In this document: piece after piece, positions 43,516-53,150 of the stretch
Layout: the number at the start of each line of letters is the position of its first letter
Numbering within the stretch: position 1 is the first letter of the stretch
Assembly: GCA_964387685.1 (NCBI GenBank)
Contig: CAYLXK010000020.1
Location: forward strand, 1-64,000
Source: Bryobacter sp964387685
GTDB taxonomy: Bacteria; Acidobacteriota; Terriglobia; Bryobacterales; Bryobacteraceae
DNA: 64,000 nucleotides
Reading direction: 5' to 3'
Notes under the pieces: model-generated
Databases searched by the model: none
Told to the model about the DNA's origin: nothing
The model's input: only the letters and a program-made list of their open reading frames with translations
Position numbers and translations under genes: made by a program

Positions 43516-46500
43516 CTACTGGAGCGTGATGTTGTGGGAGGCGAGCGTGCCCCCCAGAGCCTGTTCCAGACGGGCCACCGCCTTGTTCCGGTCCAGGCGA
43601 GCGCTCAAGCCCCGGCGCTGCGAATCGGCGTATTCGTTTTGCCGCGTGAGCACCAAAAAGTTTGTGCTTTCCCCGGTTTCAAAGAGGCGCTGCTCGCTGT
43701 CGAGCTTCTCCTTGGCGGCCTTGAGACTCGCGTCGGCCGCTTGGATTCGTTGTTCGCTGGTACGCAACGCCTGCAATGCATTCCGCACTTCGGCTTCAAT
43801 GGCCTGCTCTGTACGGGCGCGCTGGAGTCCGATAGAACGCTCCTGAAGATTAACCTGAGCGAGGTTTTCCTGAGCCGCGCGATTGCGGATGTTCCATTCA
43901 AACTGGATACCGGCCTGGTAGCTGGAGTAGGAACCTCCGAAGAGGTTGCTTAAGTTCGTACCGTAGCCGCCCAGAAATGCGGCTGGTGGAGGCTGGAAGC
44001 TACCGCCGCCGGCGCCTTGGAAAGGATTGGGGATGTTACTGATCGTGCCCGCCAGGCCTGTGGCGGTATAGCCTGCGACGAGATTGATAGCGGGCAGGAT
44101 CTGATTGGCGGCTAGTTCCTTTTGATAGGTATTGCTTTCCAAACGCAAGCGGAGGTTCTTGAGTTCGGGGCGCTGCGTGACGGCATCGCGCACGGCGCCT
44201 TTGACGTCCGTGATGGCGGGCGGCATGGTGCCCTGCGACTCGAGGGGAATGATCTCGTCGTCCCAAAGGGATTGATCGCGTCCGCCGGCCAGCAGGCTCT
44301 TCAAGCTGTTCTCAATCTCGGTGACCAGGCCGATAGCGGAGAACAACGTGTCCTGGCGCCGCTCGAGTTCCGCGGCGGCGGCGGAGAGCTCAACGGGCGC
44401 AAGGGTCCCGGCGTCAATCTGCCGCTTGGAGCGCTCGTATTGTTCGCGCGCGAGATCCACGCTTTGCTTCTTCACATCCACGTCTTGGCGCGCCGCCACC
44501 AGATCCCAGTAAGCGTTCTGGACGCGGGTGACGATGTCGATGACCCGCACCTCATAGTCCGCCTCGCTGATCTCGATCGCCTTCTTGCGAACGCGGATCA
44601 GATTGCGGTCGTTATCGATTTTCAGCCCTCGCAAAAGGGGTTGGGAAACGCTGAGGTTCAAGCTGGATTGCAGGTAAGGATTGAGCCCCAGGAAGGGATT
44701 GGTCGTGCTGGCGCGGGCATTATTGAAGGTGGCCTCATACTTGGTGCCATACCAGGGAAGTCCTTGGCGGAAGCTGAAGTTATTCAAGAAATTACGATCC
44801 ACCAATCGACCGTCGGGCGCCTGGAGCACGCTAGAGGTGGGTGTTACGTTGTAGGCCAGCGAGGGCCGGTAACCGAGCACGGGATCCCAGACTCCCAGCG
44901 TCTGCCGATATTGGCTACGGGAGATGACCGTATTCGTGCGCTCGATTTGGATATCGAGGTTATTGGCGATGGCCAATTCCAAAGCGTCCTTCAGCATTAG
45001 CTTGCGCTGGCTTGCGCCCACGCCAACCCGGTCGGGGTTTTGCGCCGCCGAGAGCTGTTGCCCGGTAAGAAAGGCCAGCAGCGCCAGCACGCCGAGCAAA
45101 CCGGCGACCGCCTCCTTCCAGCGGAAGCGGCGGAACAAACCATTCATTTTCGAGAAGAGAGGCCAGTTGGCCAGATCGTCGAAAAGCGAATACGCGACCG
45201 GCGTCACGACCAAGCTCAGGACCAGACAAAGGGTCTGGCCGCCGATGACGACGATGGCGACCGTTCGGCGCGAGCCAGACCCAGGCCCGCCGCCTAGGGC
45301 CAACGGGATCATGCCCGCGACCAATGCAGCGGTAGTCATCAGAATGGGCCGTAGGCGGTCTTCGCAACCCTTCATCACGGCCTCCAGGCGCGGCTGTCCC
45401 TCTTCGCGCAGCCGCTTAATATGGTCGATCTGCAGAATGGAGTTTTTCTTAACAATGCCGAAGAGCACCAGGATGCCGACCGACGTATAGATAATGCTGT
45501 AGTTTTCATTGGTGATGTACAGGCTGATAAGCGCGAAGGGAACGCTCAAAGGCAGGCTTAGCAAAATCGTGATCGGGTCGACAAAGCTCTCGAATTGCGC
45601 CGCGAGAATCATGTACATGAACGCGAAGCACAAAATGAAAGCGGCCACAAACGCTACGCCGGCCTTGGCGAATTCTTTGGAGCGGCCAATAGTGCCGGCC
45701 TTGTACTGCGGCGGCATGTTGAGGTCGTCGACAATTTGCGCCGCGGCCTTCAAAAGCGTTTCAAGGTCGCCCCCCTGCGCGATGGAGGCCGTAATCATGA
45801 TCTGGCGCTGGCGGTTGAAGCGCTCAATTTGCGCGGGACCTGTGGCTTCCACCAGCGCCGCCACGTTGGAAACAGGCACGTTGCCCAGGCTGCTGGACGG
45901 CACAAAGAGGCGATTCAACGCGCTGGCGGAGTTTCGGAAATTCTTGTCCACGCGCAGCATGACGTCATAGCGGTCGTCGCCTTCGCGGTAAGTCGTGGCT
46001 TGCTCGTCGCCTCCGACCAGGGTACGCAGAGCGGTGGCGATGGAGTTTACATTCACGTTCAGGTCCGCCGCTTTGTCGCGGTTGATCGCCACACGAAGTT
46101 CAGGCTTGCCGGGCTCATAGGAAGTGTCGACGTCTACTGCGCCCGGCACCTCTCTGAGCTTCTTGATAATCACGCTGGAGTATCGTTCCAGTTGGGCAAG
46201 GTCGGGACCTTGGACGTAGTACATAAAGTCCTTGTCCGAGGACCCACCCTGGATCAACGCGGGAAGTTGAACGCCGATAGTGAGGTCGCGGAATTTGCGC
46301 AGCTTTTCGCGGCTGAGTTCCATGATTTGCTGTTGGGAGAGTTGGCGTTCTTTGGCGTCGACCAATTGAACGAGAATGCTGCCGCGGTCGACGCGCTTCT
46401 GCACGTCCGCCCCAACGGTGGTGAGCAGGTAGGCGAGGCCGGGAGTATCCTTCAACGCCGCCTCCACTTGATCCATCGCGGCGCGTGTCCCGGATAGCGA

Positions 46501-48213
46501 GGCGCCGGGAGGGGTGCGGACAGTAACTTCAAAGTAGCCCTGGTCATCGACCGGCAGAAAGTCCTTGCCGATTCGTTGGAAGAGGGGCCCGGTCGAGAAG
46601 GTAACCAAAACCGCAACGATGACGATCACCCAGCGGTTTCGCATGGACCAGCCAAGCAAGGCCATGTACGGGCGGGAGGTAAGGCGGAAGAGCCAGTCTT
46701 CCTTGGTGCCTCCGTGTTCGCCGGCGGGCTTGGCCTTGAGAAACTTCGCCGAGAGTGCGGGCGTAAGGGTGAAGCTAACCAGCAAGCTAACCAAGATGGC
46801 GAAGGCGGCCGTGAAGCCGAAGCTAGACATAAAGCGCCCCACGATACCGGTCATCAGTGCGACCGGCATGAATACGACCGCAAGGCTAAGGGTGGTGGCC
46901 AAAACCGCCAAGCCGATCTCCCGCGTGCCTTCAATCGCGGCCTGTTCCGGCGACATGCCTTTCTCTTCCTGGAAGCGGAAGATGTTTTCCAGCACCACGA
47001 TGGCGTCGTCGATGACAATACCCACCATCAGCACCAAGGCGAGCATCGTGATCTGGTTGAGCGTGAAGCCCATGATGGCCATCAGGGTGTAGGTGGAAAT
47101 GATGGAAGTGGGGATAGCGACGGCGGCGATCAACGTGGCGCGCCAACTCCGCATAAAGAGCAGCACGATAATGGCGGCAAAGATGCCGCCTTCCACCAAG
47201 TGCGCCTGGACGGCTTCAAAGGCGCCCCGGATGAACTCGCTTTGGTCGCGAGAGTACTGGATCTTCAGGTCGGCCGGGATGAGCTTGTTGGCCTGCAATT
47301 CCTGGATCCGGTCTTTCACTACCTGGATGACGTCGAGAGAATTGGTGCCCGCCTGCTTGCGCACCTCCAGCACTACAGCGTCCACGCCGTTGATGCGCGC
47401 AAAGCTCCGCGGCTCCTGCACGCCGTCTTCAACGACGCCAATATCGCGAATCCGGATCGGCGCGCCGTTCGAGGTACCGATAACAATCTCTTGGAAATCG
47501 CGAGGCTTGAGAATACGGCCCAGCGTCCGCAAGCTGATTTCGCGGCTGCCCTGATCCACACGTCCGCCGGGAATTTCCACGTTTTGCGCGGCTAGCGCGG
47601 CCCGCACCTGGTCGACATTGAGGTTGTAGCTGTAGAGTTTTTCGCCGTCCAGAATCACCTGGATCTGCCGCGAGCGGTCGCCGACAAAACGAACCTCACC
47701 AACGCCGCTTAGGCTCTCAATGTTTTTCTTGATCAGGTCTTCCGTCAGTTTTGTATTCTCGCGAATGTCGCGAGGGCTGGAAACGACCACGTTTAACACT
47801 GGCGAGGCGTCGGTGGCGATCTTCTGAATCACCGGCTGCTTGGCATCCTTGGGTAGTTGATTCAGGACCTGGTTGACCTTGTCGCGCACTTCCTGTGCAG
47901 CCACGTCCACGTCTTTTTCGAGGACAAATTGGACGGTCACCAGCGAGTTGCCTTCACTCGAAATACTGCGCAGTTCGTCGATGCCCGAGATCGTGTTGAC
48001 GGCTTCTTCGATGCGCTTGGAGACTTGGCTCTCCACTTCTTCGGGTGAGGCACCCGGCAGCGCCGTCGTGATGTTGACAAAGGGGAATTCGACTTTCGGG
48101 AAAAAGTCGACCCCGAGAGTCCGGTAGGAGGCCAAGCCGAGGACCACCAGCGTCATGATGAGCATGGTGGCGAAGACAGGCCTTTTGATACAAACTTCAG
48201 CTAGTTTTTGCAT
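43516..48213 (-). CDS. RND efflux pump fused in frame to a TolC-family outer membrane channel
   Basis: 1565 aa with no stop between parts. Residues 1 to about 1020 are a full RND/HAE1 pump: membrane helix at the N-terminus, periplasmic loops, TM4 region MVGIVIDDAIVVLENIF and a C-terminal helix bundle. M1023 onward reads RRFRWKEAVAGLLGVLALL, a classic signal peptide (basic n-region, hydrophobic core about 1035-1049) ending LSAAQ, with likely cleavage after A1057 (about base 45043). Residues 1058-1565 are a TolC/OEP protein with two coiled-coil repeats. Cleavage would give two separate proteins. No ribosome binding site precedes M1023. It lies 24 nt after the adaptor gene. Confidence 0.9.
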   Translation of the reverse strand: MQKLAEVCIKRPVFATMLIMTLVVLGLASYRTLGVDFFPKVEFPFVNITTALPGASPEEVESQVSKRIEEAVNTISGIDELRSISSEGNSLVTVQFVLEKDVDVAAQEVRDKVNQVLNQLPKDAKQPVIQKIATDASPVLNVVVSSPRDIRENTKLTEDLIKKNIESLSGVGEVRFVGDRSRQIQVILDGEKLYSYNLNVDQVRAALAAQNVEIPGGRVDQGSREISLRTLGRILKPRDFQEIVIGTSNGAPIRIRDIGVVEDGVQEPRSFARINGVDAVVLEVRKQAGTNSLDVIQVVKDRIQELQANKLIPADLKIQYSRDQSEFIRGAFEAVQAHLVEGGIFAAIIVLLFMRSWRATLIAAVAIPTSIISTYTLMAIMGFTLNQITMLALVLMVGIVIDDAIVVLENIFRFQEEKGMSPEQAAIEGTREIGLAVLATTLSLAVVFMPVALMTGIVGRFMSSFGFTAAFAILVSLLVSFTLTPALSAKFLKAKPAGEHGGTKEDWLFRLTSRPYMALLGWSMRNRWVIVIVAVLVTFSTGPLFQRIGKDFLPVDDQGYFEVTVRTPPGASLSGTRAAMDQVEAALKDTPGLAYLLTTVGADVQKRVDRGSILVQLVDAKERQLSQQQIMELSREKLRKFRDLTIGVQLPALIQGGSSDKDFMYYVQGPDLAQLERYSSVIIKKLREVPGAVDVDTSYEPGKPELRVAINRDKAADLNVNVNSIATALRTLVGGDEQATTYREGDDRYDVMLRVDKNFRNSASALNRLFVPSSSLGNVPVSNVAALVEATGPAQIERFNRQRQIMITASIAQGGDLETLLKAAAQIVDDLNMPPQYKAGTIGRSKEFAKAGVAFVAAFILCFAFMYMILAAQFESFVDPITILLSLPLSVPFALISLYITNENYSIIYTSVGILVLFGIVKKNSILQIDHIKRLREEGQPRLEAVMKGCEDRLRPILMTTAALVAGMIPLALGGGPGSGSRRTVAIVVIGGQTLCLVLSLVVTPVAYSLFDDLANWPLFSKMNGLFRRFRWKEAVAGLLGVLALLAFLTGQQLSAAQNPDRVGVGASQRKLMLKDALELAIANNLDIQIERTNTVISRSQYRQTLGVWDPVLGYRPSLAYNVTPTSSVLQAPDGRLVDRNFLNNFSFRQGLPWYGTKYEATFNNARASTTNPFLGLNPYLQSSLNLSVSQPLLRGLKIDNDRNLIRVRKKAIEISEADYEVRVIDIVTRVQNAYWDLVAARQDVDVKKQSVDLAREQYERSKRQIDAGTLAPVELSAAAAELERRQDTLFSAIGLVTEIENSLKSLLAGGRDQSLWDDEIIPLESQGTMPPAITDVKGAVRDAVTQRPELKNLRLRLESNTYQKELAANQILPAINLVAGYTATGLAGTISNIPNPFQGAGGGSFQPPPAAFLGGYGTNLSNLFGGSYSSYQAGIQFEWNIRNRAAQENLAQVNLQERSIGLQRARTEQAIEAEVRNALQALRTSEQRIQAADASLKAAKEKLDSEQRLFETGESTNFLVLTRQNEYADSQRRGLSARLDRNKAVARLEQALGGTLASHNITLQ

Positions 48214-48237
48214 AGGGGCACGGTCCTTCGATTTGGC

Positions 48238-49422
48238 TTAAAGCGTCTTGACGGCGGCGCCGTTGACTAGATTGAGAAGATTCGATACAGCCACGTTCTC
48301 CCCGGCTTGAATAGTGCCCGTGGGAACTTCCGTCCAACCTTCCAGTTCCACCGTCTGGGTCATCTTGATTTCGACTACCTTGCCATTGCGGACGACGAAC
48401 ACCTTATTGAGTCCCGCGACGGAATAAACTGCGCTGTTGGGAACCATCACCACGGGATCGCTCTTACGCGTCACGAGCTTGACTTGGACAAAGGTGCCGG
48501 GGCGAAGGCGCGGGTCCGAGGCGGCGACCTTGGACTCAGCCACCAGGGTGCGGTTCTTGGAATCGAAACTAGGATTTAGCTTCTGGATGGTGGCCGAAAA
48601 CTCTTTGCCCGGGGCGGCATCGGTGGTGAAAGTCACCAGACTACCCGGCTTAATCTGCGAAGAGTAGTTCTCGGGAACCTCCACGCGCAGGCGAAGGGGA
48701 CTGGTCTTTACCAGCGTGGCAACCGACGTGTTTTCCTTAATGAATTGGCCGGGGCTGACGAGCTTAGCGCTAATGCCGCCGTCGAAAGGCGCGCGAATAA
48801 TTGTGTCTCCTAGACGTTTGGTGGCGATCTCCACATCCGCCTTTTGGGCGCGCAGTTGCGCAATCATCATGTTTAGATCGTCGCGAGCGGCATCCAAAAC
48901 GGCTTTCCTCGCATCCATGCCCTTCTCCAGTTCCGTCGCCCGCTCTTTGGCGATGTCCCCGCTCTGGACCAACTTGGCGGCCGAAGCATACTTGCTGCGG
49001 GCGTCTTCCAGTTGCGCTTCTGCTTGCCGGATCGACGGGGTCGTCGAGGGAAACGGATCGTCGGGCGATTTCATCGTCAGACGTGCGGCCGTTGAGGCGA
49101 GTGTTGCCTTAGCGCGCTCCAATTGCCATTCAAATTCGCGCTTGTCGAGTTCCGCGATGACTTCACCTCGACGCACCGTTTGTCCAAAATCCACCCGGAG
49201 GGTAGCCACCCGGCCCGCGACCTCCGAGCTTAGATTCACCGATTCGTCGGCTTCGAGCGTGCCGGTTACGTCGATGCTCTTATCCAGCGTTCGGCCCACC
49301 GCCGCCCGGACGCGAATCGAGGGCAGATCGGGAGCCGCTTCCACTTTTTTCTCATTTTCTTTTTTCGCGCAGGATACAGACAACGCGACAAGGACCGCAG
49401 GCAAAAGGAGTTGGTATCGCAT
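48238..49422 (-). CDS. RND efflux periplasmic adaptor (membrane fusion lipoprotein)
   Basis: 394 aa. Lipobox LSVSC (Cys18) after a signal peptide, then the lipoyl half-motifs (SSEVAGRVATLRVDFGQTVRRGEVI and TIIRAPFDGGISAKLVSPGQFI), a coiled-coil hairpin between them, and the beta-barrel and MP domains. It bridges the inner-membrane pump and the outer-membrane channel. It lies 4 nt after tetR and 24 nt before the fused pump gene. Confidence 0.92.
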   Translation of the reverse strand: MRYQLLLPAVLVALSVSCAKKENEKKVEAAPDLPSIRVRAAVGRTLDKSIDVTGTLEADESVNLSSEVAGRVATLRVDFGQTVRRGEVIAELDKREFEWQLERAKATLASTAARLTMKSPDDPFPSTTPSIRQAEAQLEDARSKYASAAKLVQSGDIAKERATELEKGMDARKAVLDAARDDLNMMIAQLRAQKADVEIATKRLGDTIIRAPFDGGISAKLVSPGQFIKENTSVATLVKTSPLRLRVEVPENYSSQIKPGSLVTFTTDAAPGKEFSATIQKLNPSFDSKNRTLVAESKVAASDPRLRPGTFVQVKLVTRKSDPVVMVPNSAVYSVAGLNKVFVVRNGKVVEIKMTQTVELEGWTEVPTGTIQAGENVAVSNLLNLVNGAAVKTL

Positions 49423-49426
49423 AAGT

Positions 49427-50047
49427 TTATGAATGAATGCTTTTAATCCCGTTCAAAAAAATCTTGACCGTATGGTCAATCATTACTTCCGGCTCCATGG
49501 AAAAGACCTTGCTTTTAAAGAGGATGCCGGCCATACAAAAATGCGCGACCATGCCGCAAAAGGTTAACGCCATGGCCTGAGAATCCATCGGGACGAAGGC
49601 CCCTTCGCCAATCCGCCTCTCGATGTAGCCCACGACCACTTCGACAAACGGACGGCCTGTCTTTTCGTTAAACTGATCCACCAATTCGTGGCCCTCCAGA
49701 GCGGAAAAGAGTTTAAGGCGCAATTCCTGAGGCCGCGTGGCATACCACTTCACCATCGCAGCGGCCAAATGACGAAAGAACTCCTCGTCGTTCGTGGTGC
49801 CTGCGATGCGCTTCAGCCCATTCAAAGCCTCGTAGTAGCCTTCGTCCATCGTGTGCTCGATGATGGCGTTGTAGAGGTCCTTCTTGCTCGGAAAGTGTTG
49901 ATACAGAATGGGTTCACTCACCCCGAGGGACGCCGCCAGTTCGCGCGTGGTAACGCCTCGAAAGCCGCGCTCGGCAAAGTGTTGGATGGCGGTTTCCAGG
50001 ATAGCCGAACGGCGTTCCTGGCTGGATAGACGGGTGGTGCCTGACAT
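49427..50047 (-). CDS. TetR-family repressor of the efflux operon
   Basis: 206 aa. Helix-turn-helix SQERRSAILETAIQHFAERG, TTRELAASLGVSEPILYQHFPSKKDLY at residues about 9-62; the ligand domain follows. It heads the operon tetR-adaptor-pump/TolC and probably represses it through the palindrome upstream until a pump substrate binds. ATG 50047 is chosen because the longer frame overlaps the zinc-ribbon gene. Confidence 0.92.
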   Translation of the reverse strand: MSGTTRLSSQERRSAILETAIQHFAERGFRGVTTRELAASLGVSEPILYQHFPSKKDLYNAIIEHTMDEGYYEALNGLKRIAGTTNDEEFFRHLAAAMVKWYATRPQELRLKLFSALEGHELVDQFNEKTGRPFVEVVVGYIERRIGEGAFVPMDSQAMALTFCGMVAHFCMAGILFKSKVFSMEPEVMIDHTVKIFLNGIKSIHS

Positions 50048-50053
50048 GAAGCT

Positions 50054-50078
50054 AGCGGTTGCTAAGTTAGCAGACGCT
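50054..50078. promoter_or_regulatory. Palindromic operator upstream of tetR
   Basis: Centred on G50066, TGCTAA and TTAGCA form a perfect 6-bp dyad around one base. Outer arms AGCG (50054-50057) and CGCT (50075-50078) extend the symmetry to 25 bp with 2 mismatched positions per side. It starts 6 nt before the tetR ATG, a normal place for TetR autoregulation. Confidence 0.6.
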
Positions 50079-50108
50079 AATAGCGCGGAAAAAGATCCAG
50101 GAAATTGG

Positions 50109-50378
50109 TCAGGAATTCGTGCCGGTACGAAATCGATAGGGACATTCCGGACTTGGGCACACCGCCCAGCGGATTTTGCGGACCATCTTTTCCAGCAAAT
50201 ATGGGCTGGAACACAGCGGACAGCGCTGGTCGAGCGGTTGCGCGGGAGCAGTGAAGCGGCAATGTGGATACCTCGAACAGCCGAAAAACAACTTGTTCCG
50301 GGCGCCGACGCGAGACCGCAGTTCTCCTCTGGAGCAGAGCGGGCAATCGCGGAGCGGTCCAGGACTGAGAAATTCCAT
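50109..50378 (-). CDS. Stand-alone topoisomerase-type zinc-ribbon protein
   Basis: 89 aa. Two C4 zinc ribbons: CPLCSRGELRSRVG with FFGCSRYPHC, and CPLCSSPYLLEK with CPSPECPYRF. These are the ribbons usually found at the C-terminus of bacterial topoisomerase I. Here they form a separate protein, divergent from a topA that lacks them. It could act with TopA or bind nucleic acid alone. ATG 50378 is chosen; the longer frame has no match. Confidence 0.8.
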   Translation of the reverse strand: MEFLSPGPLRDCPLCSRGELRSRVGARNKLFFGCSRYPHCRFTAPAQPLDQRCPLCSSPYLLEKMVRKIRWAVCPSPECPYRFRTGTNS

Positions 50379-50489
50379 GGTGAGATTCCGTTGTACACTC
50401 TTTTCTAGCCGGAGTACCAAACGTGGGTGCGCACGAAGTTCCACTCTGGCAAATCCCGAAAGGCATTATTTTCGAGAACGGTCCGATCC

Positions 50490-53150
50490 ATGGCAGGTAA
50501 ATCTCTGGTCATCGTCGAGTCTCCGACGAAGGCGAAAACAATCACGAAGTTCCTCGGAAAGGATTATGTGGTCCGCGCCTCGATGGGCCACATCCGCGAC
50601 TTGCCAGAGAGCGCCTCCGACATTCCGGCCAAACACAAGAAAGAGCCTTGGGCTCGTTTGGGCGTAAATGTCCTTGAAAATTTCGAACCGATCTACGTCG
50701 TCCCAAAAAACAAAAAAGAACAGGTCAAGGAGCTGCAAGACCTCCTGAAAGGTTCCGACGAACTCTTTCTGGCCACCGACGAAGACCGGGAAGGGGAGTC
50801 CATCAGTTGGCACCTGCGGGAAGTCTTGAAGCCCAAGGTTCCGACGCGCCGGCTGGTTTTTCACGAGATTACGAAAGACGCCATCCTGCATTCGCTGGAG
50901 AGCGCTCGCGATATCGACGAAGATTTGGTACGTGCCCAGGAAACGCGTCGCATCATCGACCGGCTCTTCGGTTATGAAGTGAGCCCGCTCCTCTGGAAGA
51001 AAATGGTGCCCGGCCTCAGTGCGGGACGCGTCCAGAGCGTGGCCGTCCGGCTCTTGGTGGAGCGCGAACGGGCTCGCGTCCGATTCCGGAGCGCCGCGTT
51101 CTGGACGGTCAAAGCAAAATTCGAAAAGGCTGGCGCGCCTCCGGCGTTTGAGTCCGACCTGCTGCAGGTGGGCGGCAAGCGCGTGGCCACCAGCAAAGAT
51201 TTCAACCCGGACACTGGCAAGCTGGACGAAAACGCAAATCTGCTCCTGCTCGATAAAGAAGGCGCGGACCGTGTGGTCGCGCTGCTCCAGGCGGGTCCCA
51301 TTCTCGTCAAGAGCGTCGAAGAGAAGCCCTTTACCCAACGTCCCGCCGCGCCCTTCGTCACCAGTTCGCTGCAGATGGAAGGCAATTCCAAGCTCCGCTA
51401 TAGTGCCAAACGTACGATGCAGGTTGCGCAGCAACTTTACGAAAACGGCTTCATTACCTACATGCGTACCGACTCGACGTCGCTTTCCGAAGAAGCCGTC
51501 AGGGCCGCCCGCTCGCTTATCGAGCGAGAGTACGGCAAAGATTTCCTTTCCCCCGGCGTGCGCCGATACGAGACCAAGGTAAAAAATGCCCAGGAAGCGC
51601 ATGAAGCGATCCGCCCTTCCGGAGAGGCCTTTACGCCGCCCGAGGAAGTGCGCGCCGCGCTCGGCGACGAAGCGGGCCGACTCTACGACTTAATTTACAA
51701 ACGCACCGTGGCCTGCCAAATGGCGGACGCCAAAGGGACGAACACAACGGTACTGGCCGAGGTGGGAGATGCTGTTTTCCGGGCCAGCGGCAAGACGATT
51801 GAGTTCGCGGGCTTCCTCAAGGCCTACGAGGAATCCTCCGACGACGACGCTTCCGAACAGGAAGCGGTTCTGCCCTCGCTGACAAGCGGCGACCCCTTGC
51901 GCTGCCTCAAGGCGGATCCACAGGATAAGGCCACCCAGCCGCCCAACCGCTTCACGGAAGGCTCCCTAATCAAGGAACTCGAACGTTTGGGCATTGGCCG
52001 GCCCAGCACCTGGGCCTCCATCGTCGAACTGGTTTTGAACCGCTCCTATGCCTTCAAGCGCGGCACCGCTTTGGTGCCAACCTTCACGGCCATGGGCGTC
52101 GTCGGGTTGCTCGAACAGCATTTCCCCAATGTTGTGGACTATAAATACACAGCAAGGCTCGAAGACGATTTGGACGCCATCTCGCGCGGCGAAGAAGCCA
52201 GCATCGCCTATCTCAAAGCTTTTTATTTCGGTGCGGATCTACCAGGGCTTAAAGACTTGATTGCGCTGGGAGAAAAAGAAATCGACCCGCGCATTATCAA
52301 TGGACTTCCGCTGGGCGAGTGGGAAGGCAAGAAGGTTGAGGTCCGGGTTGGGCGCTATGGTCCTTTTTTGAGCGACGGCGAGCGCAGGGCCAGCGTGCCC
52401 GACGAGATGCCTCCCGACGAATTAACGCTCCCCAAAGCCCTGGAAATGCTCGAGAATGCGAGCAAAGAGCCGGAAAGTCTCGGACTTCATCCTGAAACCG
52501 GAGAACCGGTTTACCTCAAGGTCGGCCGCTACGGTCCTTACGTCCAGTTGGGCGACGCGCGCGAAGGGTCCAAACCCAAAATGGCCTCACTGGTCCAGGG
52601 CACCGATATGAAGGACGTCGATCTCGTCCATGCCGCGAAACTCCTCAGTCTGCCTCGGAACCTAGGGGTCAATCCCGACACTGGTGAGGCGGTGGTGGCC
52701 GCCAACGGGCGTTTCGGACCCTATGTTCAATCGGCTGGGGAAACGCGTAGCCTGCCGGCGGATCTCTCCCCGATCTCAGTCAGCCTAGAACAGGCCGTCG
52801 AACTTCTGCGCCAACCGAAGGCACGAGGGCGCGGCGGCCCTGCCCGCCAGCAAACCGCTCTCAAAGAGTTCGCCGCCCACGCGGCAACCGGCAAAGTGGC
52901 CAAACTCCTCAGCGGGCGCTATGGCCCTTACGTCACGGACGGAGAGGTGAACGCGACCGTTCCCCGCGGCCAGGACCCCATGCAACTAACCGACGAACAG
53001 GTCTACCAGTTGCTCGCCGACCGTGCCCAGCAAATCATCGATCAAGGTGGGCCCAAGCCCAAGAAGGCTCGTGGCGCCAAGCGCGCTCCCGCCAAAAAAG
53101 CGGGCGCCAAGAAGGCGCCGAAAGCTGAACTAGCCGTTCCAAGTGCGTAA
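50490..53150 (+). CDS. topA: DNA topoisomerase I
   Basis: 886 aa. TOPRIM start SLVIVESPTKAKTI and DEDREGESISWHL, catalytic Y324 in FITYMRTDST, and the GRPSTWASIVELV block. After the core come several beta repeats with the motif GRYGPFL/GRYGPYV/GRFGPYV (four clear copies) and a Lys/Ala-rich tail (KKARGAKRAPAKKAGAKK) that should bind DNA. There are no C4 zinc fingers. It relaxes negative supercoils. It overlaps the convergent dprA end by 21 nt. Confidence 0.95.
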   Translation: MAGKSLVIVESPTKAKTITKFLGKDYVVRASMGHIRDLPESASDIPAKHKKEPWARLGVNVLENFEPIYVVPKNKKEQVKELQDLLKGSDELFLATDEDREGESISWHLREVLKPKVPTRRLVFHEITKDAILHSLESARDIDEDLVRAQETRRIIDRLFGYEVSPLLWKKMVPGLSAGRVQSVAVRLLVERERARVRFRSAAFWTVKAKFEKAGAPPAFESDLLQVGGKRVATSKDFNPDTGKLDENANLLLLDKEGADRVVALLQAGPILVKSVEEKPFTQRPAAPFVTSSLQMEGNSKLRYSAKRTMQVAQQLYENGFITYMRTDSTSLSEEAVRAARSLIEREYGKDFLSPGVRRYETKVKNAQEAHEAIRPSGEAFTPPEEVRAALGDEAGRLYDLIYKRTVACQMADAKGTNTTVLAEVGDAVFRASGKTIEFAGFLKAYEESSDDDASEQEAVLPSLTSGDPLRCLKADPQDKATQPPNRFTEGSLIKELERLGIGRPSTWASIVELVLNRSYAFKRGTALVPTFTAMGVVGLLEQHFPNVVDYKYTARLEDDLDAISRGEEASIAYLKAFYFGADLPGLKDLIALGEKEIDPRIINGLPLGEWEGKKVEVRVGRYGPFLSDGERRASVPDEMPPDELTLPKALEMLENASKEPESLGLHPETGEPVYLKVGRYGPYVQLGDAREGSKPKMASLVQGTDMKDVDLVHAAKLLSLPRNLGVNPDTGEAVVAANGRFGPYVQSAGETRSLPADLSPISVSLEQAVELLRQPKARGRGGPARQQTALKEFAAHAATGKVAKLLSGRYGPYVTDGEVNATVPRGQDPMQLTDEQVYQLLADRAQQIIDQGGPKPKKARGAKRAPAKKAGAKKAPKAELAVPSA

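Noticed and set aside
45145..45147. Separate TolC gene starting at internal ATG (M1023 of the fusion)
   Set aside because: No stop codon upstream in frame and no Shine-Dalgarno or -10 nearby, so an independent start is less likely than one chain, though it cannot be excluded.
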